DNA of 64,000 nt from Pantoea cypripedii. Lineage in GTDB: Bacteria; Pseudomonadota; Gammaproteobacteria; Enterobacterales; Enterobacteriaceae. The stretch's first letter is position 1, and the number at the start of each line of letters is the position of its first letter. The notes under the pieces are model-generated. The model was not told the origin of the DNA. It saw nothing but the letters and a program-made list of their open reading frames with translations, and searched no databases. The stretch covers positions 803,670-867,669 of the forward strand of contig NZ_CP024770.1 of assembly GCF_011395035.1 (NCBI RefSeq), read 5' to 3'. This document shows positions 9,005 to 17,873 of this stretch, in pieces. Made by a program: the position numbers and the translations under genes.

Positions 9005-9244
9005 ATGGGTAGCATAAATCTTCGTATTGATGATGAACTCAAGGCTCGTTCTTACGCAGCGCTGGAGAAAATGGGTGTTACCCCATCCGAAGCGCTGCGT
9101 ATGACACTTGAATACATTGCTGAGAATCAAAAACTTCCATTCAAACAGACGCTTTTGAGTGACGAAGATGCTGAACTTATCGAAATTGTCCGTGAACGAC
9201 TTCGCAATCCCAAGCCAGTACGAGTGACGTTGGATGATCTTTAA
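9005..9244 (+). CDS. relB: RelB/DinJ-family antitoxin (orphan)
   Basis: A 79-residue antitoxin with an N-terminal ribbon-helix-helix DNA-binding segment (GSINLRIDDELKARSYAALE) and an acidic C-terminal toxin-neutralising tail. In the family it binds RelE and represses its own promoter. The stop codon overlaps the start of a relE-like frame (TAATG), the normal coupling for this operon. That toxin frame breaks after about eleven codons, so the antitoxin is now without its cognate toxin. The AT-rich region upstream (8940-9000) probably holds its operator. Confidence 0.88.
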   Translation: MGSINLRIDDELKARSYAALEKMGVTPSEALRMTLEYIAENQKLPFKQTLLSDEDAELIEIVRERLRNPKPVRVTLDDL

Positions 9245-9360
9245 TGGCTTATCGTCTGGAGTTTGACGAACGTGCATCCTCACCCCATAACAGCTCGTTC
9301 TGCTTCAGCGGCAATCCATCAGTGCTGATATCCTCTGAAACGCTTTGCAGGCTACCCTGA
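9244..9360 (+). pseudogene. Truncated RelE toxin remnant
   Basis: The frame begins MAYRLEFDERA, which closely matches the N-terminus of E. coli RelE (MAYFLDFDERA). It then loses all similarity and stops at 9358-9360 after 38 codons, whereas RelE has about 95. The catalytic C-terminal residues of RelE are therefore missing and the product should be inactive. The break falls at about 9277, after which the sequence belongs to the leader of the following nitroreductase gene. A deletion between relE and that gene is the simplest explanation. Confidence 0.75.
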
Positions 9361-9397
9361 TGTGGCCTGTGTTCTCAAACACCATAAGGAAGATATC

Positions 9398-10036
9398 TTG
9401 ACCACCCTTAATGAAAAACTTGCCTGGCGTTACGCAACCAAGAAATTTGATGCCAGCAAAGTGGTGCCAGACGACAAACTGGAGCGCATCATTGAAGCCG
9501 TGCGCTTAACCGCGACCTCCAGCGGATTGCAGCCGTTTGAGTTGATGGTCATCACCAATGCAGAAATCCGCGAAAAAATTCGTGCTGTAGCCTGGAATCA
9601 GGCGCAGGTGACGGACTGTTCTCACCTGATGGTATTTGCTGCCTGGGATGACATCACGCCGGAACGCGTCAATATGATGTTCGATCTGACCAATGACGTC
9701 AGGGGCTTCCGTAATGAGGGTTGGGAAAATTACCGTCAGATGCTGCTGGGCATCGTGGCCGAACGCGGCACCGAGGGTAATTATCAGGCTGCAGCGCGCC
9801 AGGCTTACATCGCGCTGGGCAGTGCTTTGATTGCTGCCGCATTTGAAGAAGTTGATGCGACACCGATGGAAGGTTTTGACCCGGAAGCGGTCGATGAGAT
9901 CCTTGGTCTGAAAGAGAAAGGTTTGCGCAGCGTGATCATTCTGCCGCTGGGCTACCGTGCTGAAGAAGGCGACTGGCTGGTGAACCTGAAGAAAGTTCGC
10001 CGTAGCCGTGAAAACTTCGTCACTGAAATTAAATAA
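9398..10036 (+). CDS. NfsB-like NAD(P)H nitroreductase
   Basis: An FMN-dependent oxidoreductase of the nitroreductase family, 212 residues from a TTG start at 9398 (AAGGAAG six bases upstream). It begins MTTLNEKLAWRYATKKFD, the usual N-terminus with the FMN-phosphate Arg region, and ends with the conserved Lys/Arg tail (LKKVRRSRENF). Family members reduce nitroaromatics and quinones with NAD(P)H; the natural substrate is unknown. The frame is open 36 bp further upstream but without a better ribosome site. It is followed at once by a strong terminator shared with the convergent scr operon. Confidence 0.85.
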   Translation: MTTLNEKLAWRYATKKFDASKVVPDDKLERIIEAVRLTATSSGLQPFELMVITNAEIREKIRAVAWNQAQVTDCSHLMVFAAWDDITPERVNMMFDLTNDVRGFRNEGWENYRQMLLGIVAERGTEGNYQAAARQAYIALGSALIAAAFEEVDATPMEGFDPEAVDEILGLKEKGLRSVIILPLGYRAEEGDWLVNLKKVRRSRENFVTEIK

Positions 10037-10063
10037 CCTGCCTGAACCCTCCGGCAGAGGTAC

Positions 10064-10095
10064 AAAAAAGGGCTCCCAATTCGGGAGCCCTTTTT
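10064..10095. terminator. Bidirectional Rho-independent terminator
   Basis: Perfect inverted repeat GGGCTCCC-AATTC-GGGAGCCC (10070-10090), with six A before and five T after. It can therefore end transcripts from both sides: the nitroreductase on the plus strand and scrR on the minus strand. Confidence 0.93.
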
Positions 10096-10108
10096 ACAGA
10101 ATCAGAAT

Positions 10109-11116
10109 CTACGCGGACCGTAAGCGTAGCGTGGCGGGAAGGATGATCTGATTTTGTTCCGGGTCTTGTCCCTGAATCAGCTGCGTCAGCATTGAGAAAC
10201 ACTCCTGCGCCAGACGTGGCACATTCTGTTCGACGGTGTCGATAGGAACTGACAGCGAATCATACAGATAGTGATCATCAAAACTGGCGATGCGAATATC
10301 ACTGGCCAGCAAATGGTGCTGACTCATATAACGCAGCACCCCTTCCAGCAGGCCGCAGGCGGCGGTAAACAACGCTTTAGGCGGACGCCCGAGCCTGGCG
10401 CACAACGCGGCAAACATTTCATAGCCACTGCTGGGGTGATAGTTGCCGTGGATAATCCATTCCGGGCGTGGTGTGACCCCTGCGCGCTCAAGGCCCTGCA
10501 TAAAACCGGCCAGACGATCTTTGGTGGGTGACAGACGTGGCTGGCCGCCGAGGAAATAGATTTCATCAGGCCTGGCGCGAGCCAGCCGTTCCACCAGGTC
10601 GGCAGTGGGGGTGATGGAGTCGGTTGCCACCAGCGGCAGCTGGGTATCGCTCATATGTCTGTCAAACAGCACCACCGGCAACTGCTCGCTGAGTTTTACA
10701 TAGTCGCTATCGCTCAGCATGCTGGAGGCGACGATCAGGCCATCAACCTGGCGTGCCACGAGGTTATTGACCACCACCATTTCCTGACCGGCATTCTCAT
10801 CGGTACAGGAGATCAACAGTTGCAGGCCCGCTTCGCGGCACAGATTTTCCAGTTCATGAGAAAACACGGCGAAACCGTGGTTGGTGATTTCCGGTACCAC
10901 CAGCCCCAGCGTATGGCTGCGGTCATCACGCAGCAGGCGGGCATGGATACTCGGTTGATAATGGTGTTGCTGCGCGAGCGTCAGCACACGTTCCCGTGTC
11001 TCCTTCGCCACGCGCAGCTCCTTACCACGGCCGTTCAGCACCAGGCTGGCAGTGGCTTTGGACACCCCTGCCAGTGCGGCGATATCACTGATGGTAACGC
11101 GTTTGGTTTTTCTCAC
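10109..11116 (-). CDS. scrR: Sucrose operon repressor ScrR
   Basis: LacI-family repressor of 335 residues. The N-terminal HTH (VTISDIAALAGVSKATASLV) is followed by the hinge and a periplasmic-binding-protein-like domain that binds fructose or fructose-1-phosphate in known ScrR proteins. Similarity to Klebsiella/pUR400 ScrR is high throughout, including FTAACGLLEGVLRYMSQHHLL. The start is GTG at 11116, 29 bp after the scrB stop. It is the last gene of the scr unit, so it may be cotranscribed with scrB. Three operator-like palindromes upstream of scrY and scrK are its expected targets. Confidence 0.93.
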   Translation of the reverse strand: MRKTKRVTISDIAALAGVSKATASLVLNGRGKELRVAKETRERVLTLAQQHHYQPSIHARLLRDDRSHTLGLVVPEITNHGFAVFSHELENLCREAGLQLLISCTDENAGQEMVVVNNLVARQVDGLIVASSMLSDSDYVKLSEQLPVVLFDRHMSDTQLPLVATDSITPTADLVERLARARPDEIYFLGGQPRLSPTKDRLAGFMQGLERAGVTPRPEWIIHGNYHPSSGYEMFAALCARLGRPPKALFTAACGLLEGVLRYMSQHHLLASDIRIASFDDHYLYDSLSVPIDTVEQNVPRLAQECFSMLTQLIQGQDPEQNQIILPATLRLRSA

Positions 11117-11145
11117 GACAATGCATCGGTTAATGAAACAATGAC

Positions 11146-12555
11146 TTATTCTACCATGCAGTGACGTAACGACCAGTAGCGGGCTTGCAGATCTGCGCTG
11201 CCGCTCAGGATTAAACGTGCCGGTTGTGCCGGGAAGTAACGGCTGCTCATCACGCCTTCCCCGTCGTTAATAAAGATTTCCACGCTGGAGTGGTCACACA
11301 GGATCTGCAAACGGCTGGCGGTTCCTTGCCAGTAACGATACAGCCATTCTCCCGTCTCCAGACTGCGGCGGGCGAGGCGCAGTTCATCCTGATGCCATTC
11401 AACAATCAGGGTGTCGGCAAAATTCAGCGTCACCTCTCCCTGGCTTTCCAGCAGCAGCTCCAGCCGTTGTGCCTCTATCGGTGGCGCAGAATCAGCGGGA
11501 CCGTGGTAACGCTGTTCCTCCCCGCGCAATGCCTGCAATTCTGCGATGGGTTGCTGATACAGTTTGCCATCCCGTGAACTCAGTTCACGCAGGCAAGTCA
11601 TCTGATGGATCCAGCCCTGGGCGACGGTGGGTTGCGCCATCTCTTCACCGTCCGGAACCCCCATCCAGCCCACCAGCAGGCGTCGCCCGTCGGCGGTCAG
11701 GGTGGTTTGCGGCGCGTAAAACTCGAATCCGGCGTCCAGCTCCTGCAACGATCCGTGCCGGTAATGGACCTTGTCATAATCGAGTTGGCCACTGAGGTAG
11801 GCGCTCGGATGGGTATTCAGATAGCGTTTCTCTTCCCGCGCCACGCCCTGCGGGCAGCAGATAAGGTAGGTGCTGTCACCGAGGGAAAACATATCCGGGC
11901 ACTCCCACATATAACCCGCCTCTCCCAGGCCACCGAGACCGCTACCGGCAATCTCCGCGAGGTGGTGCCAGCTGTGCAGATCCGCTGAGCGCAGCAGCAG
12001 CACTTTGCCCTGTAATTGCAGGTCCTGTGCCCCCAGCACCATGTACCAGTCGTCACCGTGCCGCCATACTTTAGGATCGCGTACATGCCCGGTATAACCT
12101 TCCGGCAGGGCAATCACCGGGCCGATTTTATCAAACGCACCCGTGCTGTTTTGCTGCGCCAGACATTGCCAGGCGGTGCGCGAGCCGTCGTCATATTTGA
12201 CGTTGCCGGTATATACCAGTGTCAGCATCCCCTGGTTATCGACGGCGCTACCGGAGTAGCAGCCGCTGCGGTCATAATCTTCATCGGGCATCAGCGCGAT
12301 AGGCTCATGCTGCCAGTGCAACAGATCCGCCGAACTCCAGTGCCCCCAGCATTTATGCTTATGCTGGCAGCCAAGCGCATTCCACTGATAGAACAAATGG
12401 TAGCGACCGGCGAACTGGATAAAACCGTTGGGATCGTTGAGCAGCCCGGTCACCGGCGCCAGGTGCCAGCCGGGATAGTGGCGGTCACTGAGCGTCCTGG
12501 GTTGACCCTGCATCACCGCCTGTAAAATGGCGGGCAAAAGTGTTGAGGAAGCCAT
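11146..12555 (-). CDS. scrB: Sucrose-6-phosphate hydrolase (invertase) ScrB
   Basis: GH32 enzyme of 469 residues that cleaves sucrose-6-phosphate, made by the ScrA phosphotransferase, into glucose-6-phosphate and fructose. The catalytic nucleophile motif NDPNG is present near residue 41 (GLLNDPNGFIQFAGRYHLF), as are the RDPK motif (HVRDPKVW) and the acid/base WECPD motif (YMWECPDMF), so all three catalytic blocks are intact. The C-terminal beta-sandwich follows. The ATG at 12555 overlaps the scrA stop, showing tight coupling. Cytoplasmic. Confidence 0.95.
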   Translation of the reverse strand: MASSTLLPAILQAVMQGQPRTLSDRHYPGWHLAPVTGLLNDPNGFIQFAGRYHLFYQWNALGCQHKHKCWGHWSSADLLHWQHEPIALMPDEDYDRSGCYSGSAVDNQGMLTLVYTGNVKYDDGSRTAWQCLAQQNSTGAFDKIGPVIALPEGYTGHVRDPKVWRHGDDWYMVLGAQDLQLQGKVLLLRSADLHSWHHLAEIAGSGLGGLGEAGYMWECPDMFSLGDSTYLICCPQGVAREEKRYLNTHPSAYLSGQLDYDKVHYRHGSLQELDAGFEFYAPQTTLTADGRRLLVGWMGVPDGEEMAQPTVAQGWIHQMTCLRELSSRDGKLYQQPIAELQALRGEEQRYHGPADSAPPIEAQRLELLLESQGEVTLNFADTLIVEWHQDELRLARRSLETGEWLYRYWQGTASRLQILCDHSSVEIFINDGEGVMSSRYFPAQPARLILSGSADLQARYWSLRHCMVE

Positions 12556-13925
12556 TATTCAGAGTCCGTTTTGTATTTGAGCAGATAAGAGAGAACAAAG
12601 GCGGTGCTGAAGGCAATCACCATCCCAATAGCATAATTCAGCAGAGAGCTGGCCTGCACAATCGCCATGCCCGGCAGACCCGTCAGCCCGACCGCAGTCA
12701 TATAAACATGCACCGATACTACCCAGGCACCGCCCACGGCACCCCCGATCAGCGCAGCGATAAAAGGTTTCATAAAGCGCAGGTTAATACCGAAGATAGC
12801 GGCTTCAGTAATGCCCAGCAGCGCTGAGAAAGCGGAGGGCAGGGTGATGGCTTTGATCTTCGCATCTTTAGTTTTAAACCATACCGCCAGACAGGCTCCC
12901 CCTTGCGCGACGTTGGCCATGGCCCAGATCGGCAGCAGGAAGTTGACACCAATAGTCGGATTACCCAGCAGACCGGCTTCGATGGCGTGGAAACTGTGAT
13001 GCACGCCGGTGATGACAATCACCGAATACAACCCGCCAAACAGCAGTCCTGCCAGCCAGCCCGCGTGAGTAATCAGGGTGCTGAGCACAAAGGAGATACC
13101 GTCACCCAGCATACGGCCTGCCGGGCCGATGATCAGCAGCGCGACAAAACCGGAGATAATCACCGTCAGGAAGGGCGTCAGGATCAGGTCCAGCGCATCC
13201 GGGATCACCCGACGCAGCTGTTTTTCCAGCATACTCATAAACCACACCGCCAGCAGCACCGGAAAAACCGTCCCCTGGTAGCCAATCATCGCCACTTCGA
13301 TACCGAAGAAGTTCATGGTGTGGAAGCCTGCCGCCACGCCCCAGGCGTTGGTCAGGGCCGGATGGGTAAGGATGCCGCCGAGGGTTGCGCCAAGGAAGGG
13401 GTTGCCACCAAACTCACGCGCGGCGGTAAAGCCAATCAGGATCGGTAAAATGATAAACGCCGCCGAGCTGCACATGTCGAGCATGATATACAGCGCGTTA
13501 TCGGGATTCACCCAGCCGTAGGTTTTGACCATGCCCAGCAGGCCCATCAGCAGGCCGGAAGCGACGATGGCGGGAATGATCGGCACAAAAATATTCGACA
13601 ACAAACGGGCGATGCGCTGGAACGGGTTTAGCTTACGCGCGGCGATATCCGCTGCCTCTGATTTGCTTGATTCGCTAATTCCCGCTTCGGCGATAAATGC
13701 CGCGTAAACCTTGTTAACCACACCGGTGCCGAAAATAACCTGCAACTGACCAGCATTACGAAAGCAGCCTTTCACGCCATCGATTTTGCCAATGGCATCG
13801 GTATCCGCTTTGGCATCGTCCACCAGCACCAGACGCAGGCGCGTGGCACAGTGCGCGGCGCTGGCAATATTGTCCCTGCCTCCCAGCAACGGCAGTAGCG
13901 ACCGGGAAATTTTTACAAAATCCAT
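12555..13925 (-). CDS. scrA: Sucrose-specific PTS enzyme IIBC ScrA
   Basis: Membrane transporter of 456 residues that imports sucrose and phosphorylates it at C6 of the glucosyl unit. The IIB domain comes first, with the phosphorylated Cys in SAAHCATRLRLV (about residue 26). The IIC domain follows, with about ten membrane segments and the HHSFHAIEAG motif. There is no IIA domain, so it depends on the glucose IIA (Crr) encoded elsewhere. It lies between scrY and scrB in one transcriptional unit; a GC-rich hairpin separates it from scrY. Confidence 0.95.
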   Translation of the reverse strand: MDFVKISRSLLPLLGGRDNIASAAHCATRLRLVLVDDAKADTDAIGKIDGVKGCFRNAGQLQVIFGTGVVNKVYAAFIAEAGISESSKSEAADIAARKLNPFQRIARLLSNIFVPIIPAIVASGLLMGLLGMVKTYGWVNPDNALYIMLDMCSSAAFIILPILIGFTAAREFGGNPFLGATLGGILTHPALTNAWGVAAGFHTMNFFGIEVAMIGYQGTVFPVLLAVWFMSMLEKQLRRVIPDALDLILTPFLTVIISGFVALLIIGPAGRMLGDGISFVLSTLITHAGWLAGLLFGGLYSVIVITGVHHSFHAIEAGLLGNPTIGVNFLLPIWAMANVAQGGACLAVWFKTKDAKIKAITLPSAFSALLGITEAAIFGINLRFMKPFIAALIGGAVGGAWVVSVHVYMTAVGLTGLPGMAIVQASSLLNYAIGMVIAFSTAFVLSYLLKYKTDSE

Positions 13926-13969
13926 ACTTACCTCTGTCTTCTCGTTATTGTGCTATCAGCCCGGCTGAA

Positions 13970-13989
13970 ACGGCCCCGCAGGGGGCCGT
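13970..13989 (-). promoter_or_regulatory. Intercistronic hairpin between scrY and scrA
   Basis: Perfect 8-bp stem ACGGCCCC-GCAG-GGGGCCGT just downstream of the scrY stop codon, with no good T-run on the minus strand. It could protect the scrY mRNA 3' end or partly attenuate the operon so that porin is made in excess over the transporter. The function is inferred from position. Confidence 0.6.
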
Positions 13990-13993
13990 ATGA

Positions 13994-15514
13994 TCAGAAC
14001 CAGGTTTCCATTTGTACACCGAAGTTCCATTCACCACCGGCTTTGAAGCCGTTGCTGCCAAAGGCATCATCGCTGGCATAGTTGTCGAGGCGATGATCCC
14101 AGTCCATCCAGGTGGCGAAGAGGCGGATTTCCGGACGTTTCAGAAACTCGCCCACGTCACCGGCTTTGAGTGTCGGCGCGACGGTGAGTTTGTAGAAGCT
14201 GCCGCTTACTGCGTTACGGCTGTTGTAGCCTTTCGGGCGCAGGTCCATATATTGATAAGAACCTTCGTACTGCATCTCGAAATTCTGGGTAATCTCCTGA
14301 ATCAGGCGCAGGTTAGCCGTGGCCCATTCATAGCTGTCACCCCTGACGTACCGATCCTTGCTGCTTTGCGCCAGCAGCGCCGGGGCGATATGCCAGCCAC
14401 CGCCCAGCGGGGTGATGCCATAACTCGCCAGACGCCAGGTATTCGCTTCCGGCAGCAGTGCCCCATCGGAGCCGATGGATTTCACCTCCGCCCCCAGGCC
14501 GTGGCCGTAGAGCAGGGCGGTTTTCGCGGAACCTTCACGCAGGCCGTAGAAACTGTCGTTATGCAGGCCAAGCAGGGCGTGCATGCCGGTGTTGGCCGCA
14601 TCACCTTTGACTTTGTTGCCATCGGTATCGACGCGGTCATCGTTATCTCTGGCGCGCATGCCGCTTACCATCAGCTGTAACGGTCCATAGAAGTTATTCA
14701 GCGACAGGATGTAGTCCTGGGCGGTGTTTTCGTTGTTTTCGATATCGCCAAAGGTGCGGCCATACAGCGAGAGGTTGCTGCGCGCCTCGTCACCCCATTT
14801 CATGTCATAGATACCTGCACCGGTCCCGGCGAGGAACACCACATCGGAGTCGATCCAGTGGATGTCAAAGTTATCGCGGTCAAAACGCTTGCCAGCCCAG
14901 ACGGTGGAATCCTTGAAGGCACCGGTGAAGGTGGGCAGATGGCCGATCTCGGTAAAGGCCTGGCGCAGGTTGAGATCGCTGCTGGAGGCGGTCCAGTCGT
15001 TGTAGGTACGTTGTCCGTCGGCCAACATCACCTTGAAGCGAGTGGTTGCGCCGTTGTTCAGCGTTTGTTTGTGCTCAAGGTTCAGCTCGACATAGGTATC
15101 GGGTTCGTTACCCAGACGACCAATATTGCCGCCGGTTTCACCTGCCGGGGTGACTGTCGGGCCGCCCTGGGTTTTAGACGCAGAGTTATTCATCAGCAAG
15201 CCGGAACGGGCGTAGCCGTGGAACTCAAAACCCTCATCATCGCTGGTGGATTTCTGATCCAGGCGGGCGGTACGCTGCTCTACCTGGGTGGTGATGGTTT
15301 GATTCTTTTGTTGAGCGGCGGCAAGTTGCTGTGTCTGCTTTTCTGCGGCCTCGGCGCGGTTTTCTGCGGCATTAGCGCGTTGTTCGGCGGACTGTAAACG
15401 CTGTTCCAGCGCTGCCAGACGAGCTTCAATGCTGCTGATGCTGGGGTCTGCTGCCCATGCAGACCCGGAACCTAACAACACACCAAGGGTTATAGCGAGA
15501 GTGCTTTTTTTCAT
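13994..15514 (-). CDS. scrY: Sucrose porin ScrY
   Basis: Outer-membrane porin of the LamB family, 506 residues from ATG 15514 (AGGGA ten bases upstream; the longer frame to 15547 is unlikely). A cleavable signal peptide (MKKSTLAITLGVLLGSGSAWA) is followed by a long coiled coil at about residues 25-90 (EARLAALEQRLQSAEQRANA). This periplasmic N-terminal extension distinguishes ScrY from LamB. The beta-barrel follows and the chain ends in Phe (NFGVQMETWF), as outer-membrane barrels do. It lets sucrose diffuse to ScrA. Two ScrR-type operators lie 50-120 bp upstream. Confidence 0.94.
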   Translation of the reverse strand: MKKSTLAITLGVLLGSGSAWAADPSISSIEARLAALEQRLQSAEQRANAAENRAEAAEKQTQQLAAAQQKNQTITTQVEQRTARLDQKSTSDDEGFEFHGYARSGLLMNNSASKTQGGPTVTPAGETGGNIGRLGNEPDTYVELNLEHKQTLNNGATTRFKVMLADGQRTYNDWTASSSDLNLRQAFTEIGHLPTFTGAFKDSTVWAGKRFDRDNFDIHWIDSDVVFLAGTGAGIYDMKWGDEARSNLSLYGRTFGDIENNENTAQDYILSLNNFYGPLQLMVSGMRARDNDDRVDTDGNKVKGDAANTGMHALLGLHNDSFYGLREGSAKTALLYGHGLGAEVKSIGSDGALLPEANTWRLASYGITPLGGGWHIAPALLAQSSKDRYVRGDSYEWATANLRLIQEITQNFEMQYEGSYQYMDLRPKGYNSRNAVSGSFYKLTVAPTLKAGDVGEFLKRPEIRLFATWMDWDHRLDNYASDDAFGSNGFKAGGEWNFGVQMETWF

Positions 15515-15562
15515 TGTTTTGCGTCCCTGAGGAAAGGCTATCATCACAAAGTTGTTTTTTTG

Positions 15563-15576
15563 CTAAACCGGTTTAG
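15563..15576. promoter_or_regulatory. ScrR operator upstream of scrY (perfect)
   Basis: The palindrome CTAAACCGGTTTAG matches the known ScrR/FruR-like LacI-family operator core. It lies 49 bp upstream of the scrY ATG. Confidence 0.85.
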
Positions 15577-15622
15577 GCGTTGAATCATAATCACGGGTAA
15601 TTTCTCCGCGCAATGAAATTTG

Positions 15623-15636
15623 CTAAACCGATTTAG
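15623..15636. promoter_or_regulatory. Second ScrR operator between scrK and scrY
   Basis: CTAAACCGATTTAG differs from the perfect palindrome at one base. It lies 60 bp upstream of the first site, a spacing that would place both on the same DNA face (about 5.7 turns) and could allow cooperative or looped repression. Confidence 0.78.
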
Positions 15637-15682
15637 TGATTGTGAGATGGCTCGCAAAACCAAACAGTAACCGGGCCAGAAA

Positions 15683-16609
15683 TTAGCCGAGTTGCTCCTC
15701 AAGCTGATGCAAATAAGGCAGGGCAGTCATGGCGCCTTTGGCGGTGGTCGCCAGTGCACCACAGATTTGTGCACAGGCAAGGCGTGCTGCCAGCTGTGGT
15801 TCATTTTCCGGCAGGCCATGCTGCGCCAGCCCCCACAGCAACCCAGCGACAAATGCATCACCCGCACCGGTGGTGTCCACGCTGATAACAGGTAAGGTTG
15901 GGTAGTGTGAAATCTGTCTGTTATGGCAGGCTTTAACGCCCGCCTTGCCCTGTGTCACCAGCAGTAGCCTGATGTCGAAGCGTGCTGCCAGTTGCATCAT
16001 ACTGGTATCGATGTGTGTTGAACCGGAGACAAATGCCAGTTCCTCTTCGGAGAGCTTCACCACGTCTGCCAGTTGCAACGCCCGGTCCAGGCAATGACGC
16101 AGATCCGCATCGTCCGGCCACAAGTCGTGGCGGATATTCGGGTCGAAGCTGACAAAACCGCCCGCCGTCTTTACGCGCTGCATTGCGGTGAAGGTGGTGG
16201 CGCGAGAAGGTTCGGCAGCCAGCGCGATGGAACAGCAGTGCAGCCATTCCCCGGCGTGAAATTTGGGTAAATCATCGGGTTCAATAAACAGGTCGGCGCT
16301 CGGGCGCACCATAAAGGTAAATGAACGTTCGCCGTCTTCATCCAGCGCGACCACTACTGTCGAAGTGCGATGGGCGGGATCGGCGCTCATAAAGTGAGTA
16401 TTCACCTGCTCGTCGGTCAGCGTCTGACGCATAAAGTGACCAAAAGGGTCCTCGCCGACGCGGCCAATAAATCCGCTGTTCCCCTGTAATCGGGCAATCC
16501 CTACCGCGACATTTGCTGGTGCCCCACCAGGACATTGCATCAGGCGTCCCGGCCCTTCCGGCAACAGATCTACTACGGCGTCTCCCAGACACCAGACTCG
16601 TGCTGACAT
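15683..16609 (-). CDS. scrK: Fructokinase ScrK
   Basis: PfkB/ribokinase-family sugar kinase of 308 residues that phosphorylates the fructose released by ScrB to fructose-6-phosphate. Both signature motifs are intact: the N-terminal GGAPANVAVGIARL region and the C-terminal DTTGAGDAFVAG with the catalytic Asp. The ATG at 16609 has GGAG eight bases upstream. It is the first gene of the scr group and has its own operator upstream, separate from the pair in front of scrY, so scrK and scrYAB can be transcribed separately. Confidence 0.94.
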   Translation of the reverse strand: MSARVWCLGDAVVDLLPEGPGRLMQCPGGAPANVAVGIARLQGNSGFIGRVGEDPFGHFMRQTLTDEQVNTHFMSADPAHRTSTVVVALDEDGERSFTFMVRPSADLFIEPDDLPKFHAGEWLHCCSIALAAEPSRATTFTAMQRVKTAGGFVSFDPNIRHDLWPDDADLRHCLDRALQLADVVKLSEEELAFVSGSTHIDTSMMQLAARFDIRLLLVTQGKAGVKACHNRQISHYPTLPVISVDTTGAGDAFVAGLLWGLAQHGLPENEPQLAARLACAQICGALATTAKGAMTALPYLHQLEEQLG

Positions 16610-16645
16610 GTCATCATCTCCAAAAGTGATTTTGTAGAAAATTAA

Positions 16646-16659
16646 CTAAACCGGTTTAG
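16646..16659. promoter_or_regulatory. ScrR operator upstream of scrK
   Basis: Perfect palindrome CTAAACCGGTTTAG, 37 bp upstream of the scrK ATG. It is identical to the site in front of scrY, so ScrR should control both promoters together. Confidence 0.85.
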
Positions 16660-16753
16660 CAAGGCAATCGAAATTTGTCTGATAGCGATGTTGTGCGAGT
16701 GGCGGTGATTTTTGGGTCTCTGAGGGCATCTGCATCGTACGCAGTAAATTTGC

Positions 16754-17791
16754 TCAGTACTTACGGTGTGATTTCGCAATAACCCCATGTATTTTCTTAT
16801 CTTCCTGGATAACGATGTACATCACTTTTTTTCTGAGAAGAGAAGATATGTTGGTGATATTAAGCGTGGGTGGGCATTGGAGAGCATTCATCCTAAGGGA
16901 TAAAAAATTTATAACGTCACTAAATGTATAATCGCGTAGGGAGATAAGTAATTCACCGTTATTGCGCAGTGAATATAGAAAATCAGCTATATGTTGTTTC
17001 TCAATAACGGCGACCAGATTATCCTGATTTAAACAAACTATGAATCGTCTGGAGAAATCGATATCAATATTGTCATCTGGTGCCACCTGAACAAAATTAC
17101 TGTCACTGATTGTTTGATGACGAACGGTGTCATTCCCATTTGTATGGGGACGGGTGCGCAGACAGGAATTCACTGTGGAAAAATGTTTGACCCATACTGA
17201 CATCTCGGGGGATAGCCATTGCAGTGTCTCTAAAATTATTTGGTGTAGCTCACTGAGGTTAAGTTTATGAATAGGCTCGTGATGAGCAATTCTGTTGCGG
17301 AAGTTGTTGAGTAGTCTGACCCTCTTCTGAAACTCTTTTCTTGTAATGTTCTGAGACGGAAGGAGTTGTGCCATTAGATTTTGCCAGATATCGCGGTCAT
17401 ATTCTGGACGAAAGAGATTGGACCAAAAGTCAAACGATAATGTAGACACGACATCCTCGACATTGTGACTATTTGCCCGATGAATTCCCATATCCAGCAC
17501 GCTTCGACTCTCGGAAGACAGTATACTTCTGAAATGTTTATCGTGGCACCAGTTGTCGGTAAATTGAGAGCTGAAAACGGTGTGAATGCGATTTCTTAAA
17601 GTCACTTCAAGCACATGAAGTGGATAAAGAAATGACTTTGCCATTCTGGCGTTATATAAATACAAAGCAAATGCGAATTCTTTTCTGAAGCCAGCATTGA
17701 TCAGGTAGGGTTTGAATCTTTTGCCGGAAAGATTTGCCACCAATTCATCTGTGGTGTGTTCATAGTTATAAGGAACTTGACTTTCGGCCAT
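16754..17791 (-). CDS. Abi-like HEPN protein with extra C-terminal domain
   Basis: A 345-residue protein whose first ~200 residues resemble Abi-family abortive-infection proteins. It has an N-terminal helical part (FALYLYNARMAKSFLYPLHV) and a HEPN-type RX4H motif at 165-170 (RNRIAHHEP), the catalytic pair in HEPN ribonucleases. The last ~120 residues form a separate domain of alternating strands and helices, ending HGVIAKSHRKY, loosely like a CBS or sensor module; that part I do not recognise. It is AT-richer than the scr and hyp genes beside it. A role in phage defence by RNA cleavage is inferred from the family only. Confidence 0.7.
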   Translation of the reverse strand: MAESQVPYNYEHTTDELVANLSGKRFKPYLINAGFRKEFAFALYLYNARMAKSFLYPLHVLEVTLRNRIHTVFSSQFTDNWCHDKHFRSILSSESRSVLDMGIHRANSHNVEDVVSTLSFDFWSNLFRPEYDRDIWQNLMAQLLPSQNITRKEFQKRVRLLNNFRNRIAHHEPIHKLNLSELHQIILETLQWLSPEMSVWVKHFSTVNSCLRTRPHTNGNDTVRHQTISDSNFVQVAPDDNIDIDFSRRFIVCLNQDNLVAVIEKQHIADFLYSLRNNGELLISLRDYTFSDVINFLSLRMNALQCPPTLNITNISSLLRKKVMYIVIQEDKKIHGVIAKSHRKY

Positions 17792-17873
17792 AGCGATCTA
17801 AAATCCTTTTCAGAGCAGTTGGACCGGCCCTTCTGGATTTAATCCACGCGCCACCAACAATCTACCCAGAGCC

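Noticed and set aside
14012..15397. Two long plus-strand frames opposite scrY
   Set aside because: scrY is a clear full-length gene with signal peptide and barrel; the opposite frames arise from its codon use.
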